Source of the DNA: Flavobacterium sp. GT3R68 | GTDB lineage: Bacteria; Bacteroidota; Bacteroidia; Flavobacteriales; Flavobacteriaceae | Length of the DNA: 64,000 bases | Direction: 5' to 3' | NCBI RefSeq assembly: GCF_007109225.1 | Contig: NZ_VJZK01000002.1 | Location: 310,001-374,000 of the forward strand | Shown here: positions 36,268-45,015 of the stretch, in pieces | Layout of the letters: each line of letters opens with the position of its first letter | Position numbering within the stretch: position 1 is the stretch's first letter | Notes under the pieces: model-generated | Databases searched by the model: none | What the model was told of the DNA's origin: nothing | The model's input: only the letters and a program-made list of their open reading frames with translations | Program-made: the position numbers and the translations under genes

Positions 36268-37374
36268 TTACTTGGTTTGTATGTTTATCAGCAACTGATT
36301 CCATTGCTCCATTACCTTCTCACTAGTAAAACGGATTACATTGAACTTTGCCGCTATTCCCATATCTTTTCTCTTACTTTCATTTTTTATGAGTTCTGCT
36401 AATCTTTGTGCAAATATACCTATTTCATTGTGAGACGTGAGCCATCCATCCTGATTATGGGTAATTATATTTCGAGGGCCATTTGGGCAATCATAAGAAA
36501 TAATTGGCAATCCACAAACTTGTGCCTCAAGTAAAACCATCGGAAAACATTCTGTAGCAGAAGTCATAGCATAAATAGAAGCTTTTTGCATTTCTTTTTC
36601 CAAGTATGCTGAAGGCCCCGCTAAATGAATATTCGGCACTTCCAACTCCAGTATCAATTGTTTTAATTGTGTTAAAAGTTTATCGTCACCATCACCAAAA
36701 ATTTTTACTTCCCAGTCCGGAAAATCGGTTGCAATCTGACTCCAGGCTTTAATCAAGTGGTCGAATTGTTTTACCGATGCAATTCTTCCGGCTGCGATAA
36801 TTGTTTTTTCCCCCGGCAAAGATTTTGCTACGTTGTGAAGCTCTATAAAATTGGGAATAACATATAAATGCTGGAAAGGGTAATACTTTTTCTCGTCGGC
36901 ACTAAGCACTACTTGTGCCTTATAGCGGCCAAGCAACAAAAAAAGTTGAAACTTGAGTTTCTCCATTATACCCTCCGGCTTTTTGAGTGTCACACCAGAG
37001 GAATGGAATTCTTTTATTTTCGGAATTTGCTTCTCGATATAAGGTAAAAAATACTGTTCGGGCGTAAAGTTGACGGATATAATGAAATCAGGCTGTTCGC
37101 TTTTAATGTGTTTTTTCAAAGCCTTAAAATGAAAGAAACTTTTTATGAGGTTTTTGGGATGGAAATAACTTTGATTTCGGGCATAATTAATTCCCAAATC
37201 AATATGTTTCAGTTTCGCATTTACAGGATATACAAACTCATTATTCCGTTGCTCAGAAGTACACAACACCACTTCATAATTATAATCTGTTAACCAATGG
37301 TTTATTTTTTGGGCTAATATTTTCTCAATTCCGCCATGCTGGTATAATTGATCTGTAACGTATAGAATTTTCAT
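36268..37374 (-). CDS. Glycosyltransferase family 4
   Basis: 368-aa GT-B enzyme. MKILYVTDQLYQHGGIEKIL carries the loop HGGIEK. The donor domain is IIAAGRIASVKQFDHLIKAW, and the signature SATECFPMVLLEAQVCGLP retains E-x7-E. It is related to the gene immediately upstream (37371-38468), which has the same architecture, and they overlap by four bases. Confidence 0.9.
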   Translation of the reverse strand: MKILYVTDQLYQHGGIEKILAQKINHWLTDYNYEVVLCTSEQRNNEFVYPVNAKLKHIDLGINYARNQSYFHPKNLIKSFFHFKALKKHIKSEQPDFIISVNFTPEQYFLPYIEKQIPKIKEFHSSGVTLKKPEGIMEKLKFQLFLLLGRYKAQVVLSADEKKYYPFQHLYVIPNFIELHNVAKSLPGEKTIIAAGRIASVKQFDHLIKAWSQIATDFPDWEVKIFGDGDDKLLTQLKQLILELEVPNIHLAGPSAYLEKEMQKASIYAMTSATECFPMVLLEAQVCGLPIISYDCPNGPRNIITHNQDGWLTSHNEIGIFAQRLAELIKNESKRKDMGIAAKFNVIRFTSEKVMEQWNQLLINIQTK

Positions 37375-38468
37375 CGTTGCAAAGATTTAAATAAATCATC
37401 CCACTGCTTTATAATGTTTTCAGGTAAATAACGTAATACGTTTACTTTTGCTTTGGCTCCCATAGTTTTACGCAAATTTTCATTTTCAATTAAATGGGTT
37501 ATTGCATTTGCCAAGCCCATGACATCTCCGTTGGCCACCAATATTCCATCGGCCTGATCCGTAATAATATCCGAAGGCCCATGCGGACAGTCAAATGACA
37601 CACAGGGAACGCCGCATGCCATGGCTTCTATCAGAACCATTCCAAATCCTTCGGATCGGGATGGCAAAACCATAATGGAGGCATTCAAATATTTTTCTTC
37701 AATATTTTGCACAGGTTCGAAAAACGATACCGAATCTAAAAGGCGGAGTTCTTCTGCCAATTGCACAAAAGTACCTGGAGCATCGCTCTTGCCGTAAATT
37801 TCCAATTGCCAATCCGGGTAAACCGCAGTTATTTTTTTCCAAGCCTGCAACAGCAGATCATACCCTTTGTTATAACTGTGGCCTCCTACTGCAATTACCT
37901 TTTTTGCTGTAAGAGTTGCAGACTCTTTAGGATAAAACGAAATGGGATTTGGAATCACTTTTACATTACCCGAACTCCATTCTTTTAAATTCCCCTTTGT
38001 CAGTACTACAAAAGCGTCAAAACTTTCTGCTTGCCTTTGCATCAAATGGTGCAAAATATACTTTTTTAATTTCGATATATATCCGGTATGTTCTTTATTA
38101 AAATTTAAATTTATTGACGCATGTCGCTCATATATTATTGGACATGGTTTCGCTAAAAAGGTGGGCAAAAAGAAACCTTTTAGCCCATCATCACAAACGG
38201 AAATTACATTTGGTTTTATAATGTTGACAATTCGTTTTATACCTTTTGTGTATCTTTTCAAATATTCAAATGGATTGCCTCCTACTGCTATACTGTGAAA
38301 TTTAACTTTAGAATTAAAATCATAGAAAGGTTTTTCCATATTCTCACTCAAACTCACTATATGTACTTCATAATTGTAGTGATCTACCAAATAATTTGTC
38401 TTGATGGACAAAACCCGTTCGAGACCACCTGCACCCATAATACCGTTAGTAATGTATAGTAATTTCAT
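37371..38468 (-). CDS. Glycosyltransferase family 4
   Basis: 365-aa GT-B enzyme. It starts MKLLYITNGIMGAGGLERVL, the donor domain is VIAVGGHSYNKGYDLLLQAW, and the signature SRSEGFGMVLIEAMACGVP includes E-x7-E. The shared CPHGPSDII motif in place of CPNGPRNII shows it is a paralogue of the downstream GT4. It is seven bases from wzx. Confidence 0.9.
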   Translation of the reverse strand: MKLLYITNGIMGAGGLERVLSIKTNYLVDHYNYEVHIVSLSENMEKPFYDFNSKVKFHSIAVGGNPFEYLKRYTKGIKRIVNIIKPNVISVCDDGLKGFFLPTFLAKPCPIIYERHASINLNFNKEHTGYISKLKKYILHHLMQRQAESFDAFVVLTKGNLKEWSSGNVKVIPNPISFYPKESATLTAKKVIAVGGHSYNKGYDLLLQAWKKITAVYPDWQLEIYGKSDAPGTFVQLAEELRLLDSVSFFEPVQNIEEKYLNASIMVLPSRSEGFGMVLIEAMACGVPCVSFDCPHGPSDIITDQADGILVANGDVMGLANAITHLIENENLRKTMGAKAKVNVLRYLPENIIKQWDDLFKSLQR

Positions 38469-38475
38469 TATAGTT

Positions 38476-40020
38476 TTATTTTTTTCCGGCCAGTTTTAAA
38501 AAAAGGCCTGATGCGAATTTAAACAATGCCTGAAATTCTAAGTCTTTTTTAAAGAATAAATAAATAATGATATTGGGTATTATCAAACATAAAAATCCTT
38601 TTAGAATCATATTAATTAGCAATGAAAAATTCAAAAAATAGGATATGCCAAAAATCAACAGCAGAGAAACCAGTAATAAAAGCAAATATTTTATGTACTT
38701 TTTGACATACGTGATAGGATTTATTTGTAAGGCCAAAATATGAATTATATAAGGGTCGTACCATGCATTAGTAGCCAATCGCGCTATGGCAGTGGCAATT
38801 AATATCCCTAATAAACCCAAGTAGGAACCCAATACAAAGGATAAAACCAAATTGATTATTGCTGTTAGTATTATTAAATACTGGCCTTGCTTAAAATACC
38901 CTAATGTGGCTTTAAAAGTCCAAACCGCATTTTGCATTCCATATATATAGAAGTTAAAAACTAGAGCCAAAATGACGGAAAGCGGCAGGATAAATTTTGC
39001 TCCAATCCAAAGTTGAATAAAATCATTTAGCAATACAATCATAAAAACTGAGGCTAAACCGAACACCCAAAAATTAGCAAAGTTGACCATATTGAAGGTT
39101 TCTATTTTTTTTTCATGGCTTTCTTTTAAATTAACATTTGCAATACTCGCTGTTAATCCTGCAAAGACCTGCATGATTAAACCGGATACCAAACCGATCA
39201 GAAGATTATAATTAGACAATAAACCTACCATGACCAAACCTGAAAAATAATTTAAAATTAAATTATCCGTGTTATTTACCAGCAATCCTCCTATTTTAAT
39301 TAAAGCGGTAGATTTTATATTAGAAATGATTTGCTTTTTAGTTGCCGCATCTACCTTTTCATCTTTATATTTATTTAAAAAAGGGTAATATTTATTGACT
39401 AGAAACGAAATTACCAGATTACCGCATAACTGAAAAACAGATTGTATTGCCAAGTATAGGATAAAATTCTGATAATAAAGTAAGACCGCAATCTGAACCG
39501 TGTTTTGAAGAATAAAAACAACAGTATTCGATTTGGAAATAATATGGCTTCGCTGATCGGCCTGAAAAAGACTTAATTTAAAATAAAAAAAATAGGTTGA
39601 AACAGTATTGAAAAGAAACAGCAGATAAATCACCGTTAAATCTTCCGCTATTTTTTGAGGCGGATTTATAACTATATTGTCTAAAAATGGCACGAAAAGC
39701 AAACCCCCTATGGCAATCACTCCCGCAATTACCATATAAATCTTACCATATAACCGAACTAAGGCTGCCATTTTACGATGGTCTTTATCAGCAATAGGTT
39801 GGTATAAGGCATACAACATCGCACTGCCGATTCCTAATTCAGCAAGCGATAGTAAAGATAAAACATTCGTAAAAAGTCCGTTTACCCCTAAATATTCAAC
39901 GGCTAAGTATTTGATAAAAATTGTTCTGCAAATAAATCCAAGGATCATCTGGATGAGTTGTGCCATTAATCCAAAGGAAATGTTTTTTAAAGAATTTGAT
40001 ATTCTAGAATTTTCGTTCAT
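38476..40020 (-). CDS. wzx: Lipid-linked repeat-unit flippase Wzx
   Basis: 514-aa inner-membrane protein of the PST/MOP superfamily with about 12-14 transmembrane helices. The N-terminus NSLKNISFGLMAQLIQMILG and YLAVEYLGVNGLFTNVLSLLSLAELGIGSAM are typical of repeat-unit flippases. It moves the undecaprenyl-linked repeat to the periplasm for Wzy. The 115-bp gap upstream has no gene I can support. Confidence 0.93.
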   Translation of the reverse strand: MNENSRISNSLKNISFGLMAQLIQMILGFICRTIFIKYLAVEYLGVNGLFTNVLSLLSLAELGIGSAMLYALYQPIADKDHRKMAALVRLYGKIYMVIAGVIAIGGLLFVPFLDNIVINPPQKIAEDLTVIYLLFLFNTVSTYFFYFKLSLFQADQRSHIISKSNTVVFILQNTVQIAVLLYYQNFILYLAIQSVFQLCGNLVISFLVNKYYPFLNKYKDEKVDAATKKQIISNIKSTALIKIGGLLVNNTDNLILNYFSGLVMVGLLSNYNLLIGLVSGLIMQVFAGLTASIANVNLKESHEKKIETFNMVNFANFWVFGLASVFMIVLLNDFIQLWIGAKFILPLSVILALVFNFYIYGMQNAVWTFKATLGYFKQGQYLIILTAIINLVLSFVLGSYLGLLGILIATAIARLATNAWYDPYIIHILALQINPITYVKKYIKYLLLLLVSLLLIFGISYFLNFSLLINMILKGFLCLIIPNIIIYLFFKKDLEFQALFKFASGLFLKLAGKK

Positions 40021-40135
40021 TATTTATTCCAAATTGCAATATTGTTTCTATAACGTATTGGATTTCTTTTGCCAGAAACTGATTATAAATCATTCGAAAA
40101 AAAGACTAATACAAAGCAGTTTTGAAATCTCCGTT

Positions 40136-40783
40136 TTAAAGTTGTTTTTTATATAATTTCCAAGTTTGGTTAAATTGCTTGTCACCTTCTTCAAGAACGG
40201 AAATTATTCCAGTATCTGCTATTTTAAAATTATACTTTTCAAATAAAGTATCATAATCATGTTTAAACCAGTATAATGATTCTCCCATAAAATCAGAATC
40301 AGACATTTCGTTTATATAAACATGTAGCGATATCTCTGTAATTTTTCTAATTACTCTGTCGATATTATCGGGTAAAATTGCGGCTAAAACTCTGGTGGAA
40401 AGGATTAAATCGAAATAATTCTCTTCGAATTTTAACTTTTCAATATCCATCAAAATAAAACTACATTCAAGATCCGGATGTTTTTCTTTGCAAAGCTTTA
40501 TTGCATTTTTAGAAACATCTTGAGCAAAAACTTTTTCGATATTTAATGACTTATATAGTGGAAAACACCTCCCGCTGCCACAACCAATATCCAATATTCT
40601 TTTTGGAGATATATTTTTTATAACCCCCTCTATTACACTAAAATCATTTTTTTTATCACCCCAATTTCTATCAATGTTTTTTGCATTTAAATTCCAATAA
40701 AAATTTCTTAGAAATAATACTTTAGATTTTAAAATGCGATTCATTAGTATGTTCGCTAACGAATAATAAATTTTTTTAATCAT
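40136..40783 (-). CDS. Class I SAM-dependent methyltransferase
   Basis: 215-aa methyltransferase of the Methyltransf_11/25 type. Motif I RILDIGCGSGRCFPL is at about 57-71, AQDVSKNAIKLC supplies the acidic residue of motif II, and FDLILSTRVLA is the post-motif. It likely methylates a sugar or a sugar intermediate of the Wzx/Wzy polymer. Its start overlaps a 36-codon open frame that ends in the same place (see 40776-40886). Confidence 0.85.
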   Translation of the reverse strand: MIKKIYYSLANILMNRILKSKVLFLRNFYWNLNAKNIDRNWGDKKNDFSVIEGVIKNISPKRILDIGCGSGRCFPLYKSLNIEKVFAQDVSKNAIKLCKEKHPDLECSFILMDIEKLKFEENYFDLILSTRVLAAILPDNIDRVIRKITEISLHVYINEMSDSDFMGESLYWFKHDYDTLFEKYNFKIADTGIISVLEEGDKQFNQTWKLYKKQL

Positions 40784-40886
40784 GTAATTTTTTTTTAAAT
40801 AGTAAATAATAAAACTGGTTTACGCTTTTAGGTAATAAGCTTTTTATAAAAATAAATCTTCGAAAAATAGCATCAAAATATTTAGA
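40776..40886 (-). other. Open reading stretch after the hydrolase gene, possible frameshifted tail
   Basis: 36 codons with no ATG, beginning three bases inside the end of the hydrolase gene in another frame and ending in a stop that overlaps the methyltransferase ATG (ATGATTAA). The peptide is coding-like, with FDAIFRRFIFIKSLL and VNQFYYLLFKKKL. It could be the true C-terminus of the upstream gene after a frameshift, a relic of a lost gene, or chance in AT-rich DNA. Confidence 0.35.
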
Positions 40887-42063
40887 TCATATTTATTGTT
40901 CTCAATGTAAATCCTTGCGTAAAGGGCAAAATATCAAAATGTTGCGAATATACTCCAATTGCTTTGGTATCACCTTGCGAAAAATCAATTGCACCATCTC
41001 TCCGCGTAACTTTCATCAGATAATCTAACGCTTTTTCCTTTGATGATAGACACTCTTGTTTTATTTCATCAATTTGGGAAGCATTTGCCAAAAACCAGGC
41101 TAAAGTTGCTGTGGTGGAAGAATCAGGGCGGGATTCTTTATTACTCACCATCCAATTCCAACTTCCGTTTTCATTTTGAAACTGCATCGCCATTTTGGCA
41201 AACAAAATAACACTTTCGGTAAGTCCATTCTTTTCTATATGATCATTGGGTAATTCTTTCCAAACGTCAATTAATCCAATGGCATACCAGCCCAATCCTC
41301 TTCCCCAACCAAATAGCCCAACAGGAAATTTAGTTTTAACATGATAGGTATGACAAGGGATAAACGTGTCTTTGAACATCCCATATTTATTAAACTCTTT
41401 AATTTGGTGAATTCCCAAATTGACTGACTCTTCAATATTGAATTTTTTACCATAAGAAATTAAAAAAGGGCAAATAAACCCAATGGTGTCCACAAAACGA
41501 TAGTCTTTGGCGTGCACTCTGTATAAAACAGTCCTATCTTCTCCAACGAGTTCTTTAAGCAGGTCCCATATGGCATCATAAGCGGGTTTATACTTATCAT
41601 GATCCAACCAATCAATATTCAGGAAGGCGTAGGAAAGTATAACACCATCAATTTCTTTGGGGATATTTTTCCAACTTCCGGAAGCATCTATTTTTGAATT
41701 TACATACCTGTCGATTTGTTCTTTTGTAGCTGCATCATTGGTTTTATAATAGTGTTCCGTTAATCCTAAAACAAGAGCAGCTTCTTGCCAATGCTGAATC
41801 GCATTTCGCTTGTAGTTTCCTTTTAAAATGTCTATAATGATTAATCTGTCATTATCAGTAAGTTTTATTGTAGGAGTATGTTTGAGCCAAAACCTGGATT
41901 TTTGCAGCACCTTCTGTTTCCAAATGGATGCAGTATCAAATCGCCCAATATGGATACGGCCCTGCCATGTATTAAACAGCGGTACATAGTCGATTAACAG
42001 GGTAATTAATACCAGTACTACAAAAGTTATAAAAGCTACATTGAGAAGTAAATTATATGACAT
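40882..42063 (-). CDS. GH88/GH105-like unsaturated glycuronyl hydrolase, membrane-anchored
   Basis: 393-aa protein with an N-terminal hydrophobic anchor (about 5-25) and an alpha/alpha-barrel of the GH88/GH105 type. Asp192 in RFVDTIGFICPFL matches the catalytic Asp of YteR-like enzymes, and GWGRGLGWYAIGL at 252-264 is the family hallmark. Such enzymes remove unsaturated uronic acids made by polysaccharide lyases. No lyase is nearby, so here it may trim or edit the polymer. It overlaps the acetyltransferase gene by 11 bases and belongs to the long cluster. Confidence 0.8.
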   Translation of the reverse strand: MSYNLLLNVAFITFVVLVLITLLIDYVPLFNTWQGRIHIGRFDTASIWKQKVLQKSRFWLKHTPTIKLTDNDRLIIIDILKGNYKRNAIQHWQEAALVLGLTEHYYKTNDAATKEQIDRYVNSKIDASGSWKNIPKEIDGVILSYAFLNIDWLDHDKYKPAYDAIWDLLKELVGEDRTVLYRVHAKDYRFVDTIGFICPFLISYGKKFNIEESVNLGIHQIKEFNKYGMFKDTFIPCHTYHVKTKFPVGLFGWGRGLGWYAIGLIDVWKELPNDHIEKNGLTESVILFAKMAMQFQNENGSWNWMVSNKESRPDSSTTATLAWFLANASQIDEIKQECLSSKEKALDYLMKVTRRDGAIDFSQGDTKAIGVYSQHFDILPFTQGFTLRTINMI

Positions 42064-42607
42064 AACCTGATTGATTTTCTAATTCCATTGCCATTTTATT
42101 TTTCATGGCAGCGGATATTCCATTTTGGATAAGCCCATTTTCGCCATACATTTTAGCTGTTTTCATTAGTTCTTTATGCTTGTCCATCAGTGCATCTGTT
42201 TCCATGATAAATTTTGCCGGATTTCCACCGACAACCGTATTATCTTCAACCGATTTAGTCACAACACTGCCTGCTGCAACAATGGCATTTTTTCCAATTG
42301 TTACTCCCGGCATGATAACCGCTCTTGCTCCAATGAAACTATTGTCTACGATTTTGACCTTTCCAATCTTTGTGTAACCTAATTTTTTTTGTGTACTTGC
42401 ATCATGCGCCAATATATAAGCATAAGGAGCAATAACGACATTATTGCCAATTTCAATTAGCCAGCAATGCGAAATATCAAAAACTACTCCCGGATTAATA
42501 TCGCAATTTGAGCCTAATTTCAGACCCAATTTTAAATAGTCATCCATCCAGATTTCTTCGTTGAGCCATTTTCTAAATCTCGCTCTTAAAAAATTTATTA
42601 CTTTCAT
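42053..42607 (-). CDS. Hexapeptide-repeat acetyltransferase
   Basis: 184-aa left-handed beta-helix acyltransferase of the WcaF/WbbJ kind. Coils run from NPGVVFDISHCWLIEIGNNV to DNSFIGARAVIMPGVTIGKN and NAIVAAGSVVTKSVEDNTVVGGNPAKFI. AYILAHDAST holds the candidate catalytic His. It could O-acetylate the polymer or acetylate the 4-amino sugar made by the WecE-type transaminase, since no WecD is present. Confidence 0.88.
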   Translation of the reverse strand: MKVINFLRARFRKWLNEEIWMDDYLKLGLKLGSNCDINPGVVFDISHCWLIEIGNNVVIAPYAYILAHDASTQKKLGYTKIGKVKIVDNSFIGARAVIMPGVTIGKNAIVAAGSVVTKSVEDNTVVGGNPAKFIMETDALMDKHKELMKTAKMYGENGLIQNGISAAMKNKMAMELENQSGYVI

Positions 42608-42635
42608 TTTGATAATTATAAGATACCTAATTTAT

Positions 42636-43829
42636 TTAATTATCAATAATTTTATAAAAATTATTGATTTCACTTTCAGTTCCGAAATCTTCTTTGGCCA
42701 GATTTTCTGAAAATTCGGTTCGCAGTTCCGCATTATTCATAAGGATCTCAATATTATGTGCAATCGATTCCGGGTCTAAATCGGCTATCAGCCCATTGTA
42801 ATTATGCTTGATATGATTTCTTGCCACATTGAAATCTGATAACACTATTGGTTTTTTTAGAATTTTTGCTTCAGAAATCACAATTCCAAAACCTTCAAAT
42901 CGAGCGGTATGCACAAAAATATCAGCCTGTTGCAAATAGGGATAATGGTTTTCTTTAATCCCCAGAAAAACAAAGAAATCATTCAATTGATTTTCATCAA
43001 TCAAGGCCTTCAATTCCTCTTGATCTTCTCCTTTACCCAGAATATACCATTTGAATTGATATCCTTTATCCGCTAGAATTTTGCATGCCCGGATTGCTAA
43101 ATCATATCCTTTTTGGTGCGTTAATCTTCCGACGGATAATAATTTAAAGCCTTCTGGAAAATCACTGACATGATATTGGCATAATTTATCTATTATGGAT
43201 GGCGAGATTATATTTTTAAGTACTTTAAATTTATCCTCAAAATGCGGGAAATTTCTAATGAGTATAGCTCGGCTTTCATTAGAATCGGAAACAATAAAAT
43301 TTAATTTTGAAAAATAATAATTGTCAATAGTTTTATCCATCATCAATTTTTCATAATCATTCATGACATAACCTATTTTTCGTTTGGCTATCACATTATC
43401 TACACAAAAATAATTGGGCATCTTTTCCAAAAAACCAATTGCCACATCATACTTTTTGTTTAATTTCGGAAGTACTTTTTTTAAATATTTCCAAGCTTTT
43501 TGCTCCCTTAATGCTGGTATTTTTTCGGTACTATAAATTAACCCCGCCAAAATTCTATACCAAACAAGCTTTAATTTACCAGCTTTTAAATTCTCAATTA
43601 CTGCTTTTTTTATCGACATATCAAAATAATGATACTGTTCCGGTTCTGGCAATAAGGTCACTTCTGCGGGAATTTGTTTCAAAAAAAGACCTTCGTGTTT
43701 AAATAAATATAAGTCAATATTGAATTTGGAATAATCAATAGTCTGAAGTAACGATATCACAGATTTCTCTGCTCCGCCACAATTCAGATTATTAATAATA
43801 AAAAGCAATTCTTTTTTAGGGCTATTCAT
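42636..43829 (-). CDS. Glycosyltransferase family 4 (tandem paralogue 1)
   Basis: 397-aa GT-B enzyme. NLNCGGAEKSVISLLQTIDY near the start is shared with the next two genes. The donor domain has LLSVGRLTHQKGYDLAIRAC, and the signature TARFEGFGIVISEAKILKKP, with E-x7-E, recurs almost unchanged in its neighbours. The close relation suggests sequential duplications that now add different or repeated sugars. It overlaps the next gene by eight bases. Confidence 0.92.
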   Translation of the reverse strand: MNSPKKELLFIINNLNCGGAEKSVISLLQTIDYSKFNIDLYLFKHEGLFLKQIPAEVTLLPEPEQYHYFDMSIKKAVIENLKAGKLKLVWYRILAGLIYSTEKIPALREQKAWKYLKKVLPKLNKKYDVAIGFLEKMPNYFCVDNVIAKRKIGYVMNDYEKLMMDKTIDNYYFSKLNFIVSDSNESRAILIRNFPHFEDKFKVLKNIISPSIIDKLCQYHVSDFPEGFKLLSVGRLTHQKGYDLAIRACKILADKGYQFKWYILGKGEDQEELKALIDENQLNDFFVFLGIKENHYPYLQQADIFVHTARFEGFGIVISEAKILKKPIVLSDFNVARNHIKHNYNGLIADLDPESIAHNIEILMNNAELRTEFSENLAKEDFGTESEINNFYKIIDN

Positions 43830-45015
43830 TGATTAAATGATAAAGTTTTGCAATTTCCTGCTCGGTTCCAAAATTTTCTTTTGACAAATTCGATGACAAT
43901 TCATCTCTTACTTTCTCATTATTGATTAGGTTAATTATTCCATTGGCTATCGATTGGGGATCCATTTCCACTACTATTCCTGAGGCATTATTTTTTATCT
44001 GGTCGTTTACCGTACTGAAATTTGTAACCAAAATAGGTTTATTGAGTATCTTGGCTTCATCAATAGCAATTGATTTTCCTTCAAATCTTGAAGTCTGTAA
44101 AAAAATAGTTGCCTGTTTTACATACGGATAATGATTCTCTTTTATACCTAGAAAAGAAATGTGGTCTTCTAAATTATTATCTGCTATCTGTTTTAATAAT
44201 TTTGGTTTTTCAGCCCCTTCCCCTAAAATTATCCAATTAAAATTTTCCCCCGATTCCTTGACTATTTTGAATGCATCGATAGCCAAATCATAGCCTTTTT
44301 GAATATCTAACCTCCCTATGGAAACTATATTAATGCCAAGAGGCAGGCTATCTATAGTTTCATCAGCCAATTTATTGATTAAGGATGGAGAAACTATATT
44401 AAAGAGTATTTTTATTTTTTCTTTATACTTCGGAAAATTATTGATTAAAACTGTTTTACATTCATCCGAATCGGTAACTATAAAATCTAATTTTTCAAAA
44501 TAAGCATTGTCAATCGTTTTATCCATTTCTAATTTTTCATAGTCATTATGGATAAAACCTATTTTTTTTGTGGCATTTAATTTTTCAACACAATAATAAA
44601 CGGGTGATTTTTCCAGAAACCCTAAAGCCACGTCATATTTCTTGTCCGATTTTTTTATACATCTGCTTATGTATTGCCAAACTCTTTGTTCACTTCTTGA
44701 TTTGTTTTTCTCGGTTTTAAAAATATACCCTGCAACAATCCTATTATAGATAATATCGAATCTTCCCTTAAAAAAACATTCTTTTAGTGCCTTTGATATA
44801 GACATATCAAAATATTTGTATTCATCCAGAGGAGGCAAAATAGTAACATTATGACTGACCTGTTTTAAAAACAAACCTTCGTTTTTAAATAACTGCAAGT
44901 CAACATTATAAAGATCATAATCAATAGTCTGCAGCAATGAAATCAAAGATTTTTCTGCCCCGCCACAATTTAAATTACTCATTACGAAAATTATATTTTT
45001 TTTAATTTGGCTCAT
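43822..45015 (-). CDS. Glycosyltransferase family 4 (tandem paralogue 2)
   Basis: 397-aa GT-B enzyme, the same length as paralogue 1 and alignable from end to end (NLNCGGAEKSLISLLQTIDY; SIGRLDIQKGYDLAIDA; SRFEGKSIAIDEAKILNKP). The E-x7-E region reads EGKSIAIDE, as in paralogue 3, so 2 and 3 are the closer pair at the active site. Its start overlaps paralogue 3 by 14 bases. Confidence 0.92.
   Translation of the reverse strand: MSQIKKNIIFVMSNLNCGGAEKSLISLLQTIDYDLYNVDLQLFKNEGLFLKQVSHNVTILPPLDEYKYFDMSISKALKECFFKGRFDIIYNRIVAGYIFKTEKNKSRSEQRVWQYISRCIKKSDKKYDVALGFLEKSPVYYCVEKLNATKKIGFIHNDYEKLEMDKTIDNAYFEKLDFIVTDSDECKTVLINNFPKYKEKIKILFNIVSPSLINKLADETIDSLPLGINIVSIGRLDIQKGYDLAIDAFKIVKESGENFNWIILGEGAEKPKLLKQIADNNLEDHISFLGIKENHYPYVKQATIFLQTSRFEGKSIAIDEAKILNKPILVTNFSTVNDQIKNNASGIVVEMDPQSIANGIINLINNEKVRDELSSNLSKENFGTEQEIAKLYHLINE

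Noticed and set aside
40004..40093. A 29-residue ORF beginning MIYNQFLAKEIQ upstream of wzx
   Set aside because: It has an ATG but overlaps the wzx start, has no homology I recognise and no clear ribosome binding site; chance is likely in AT-rich sequence.
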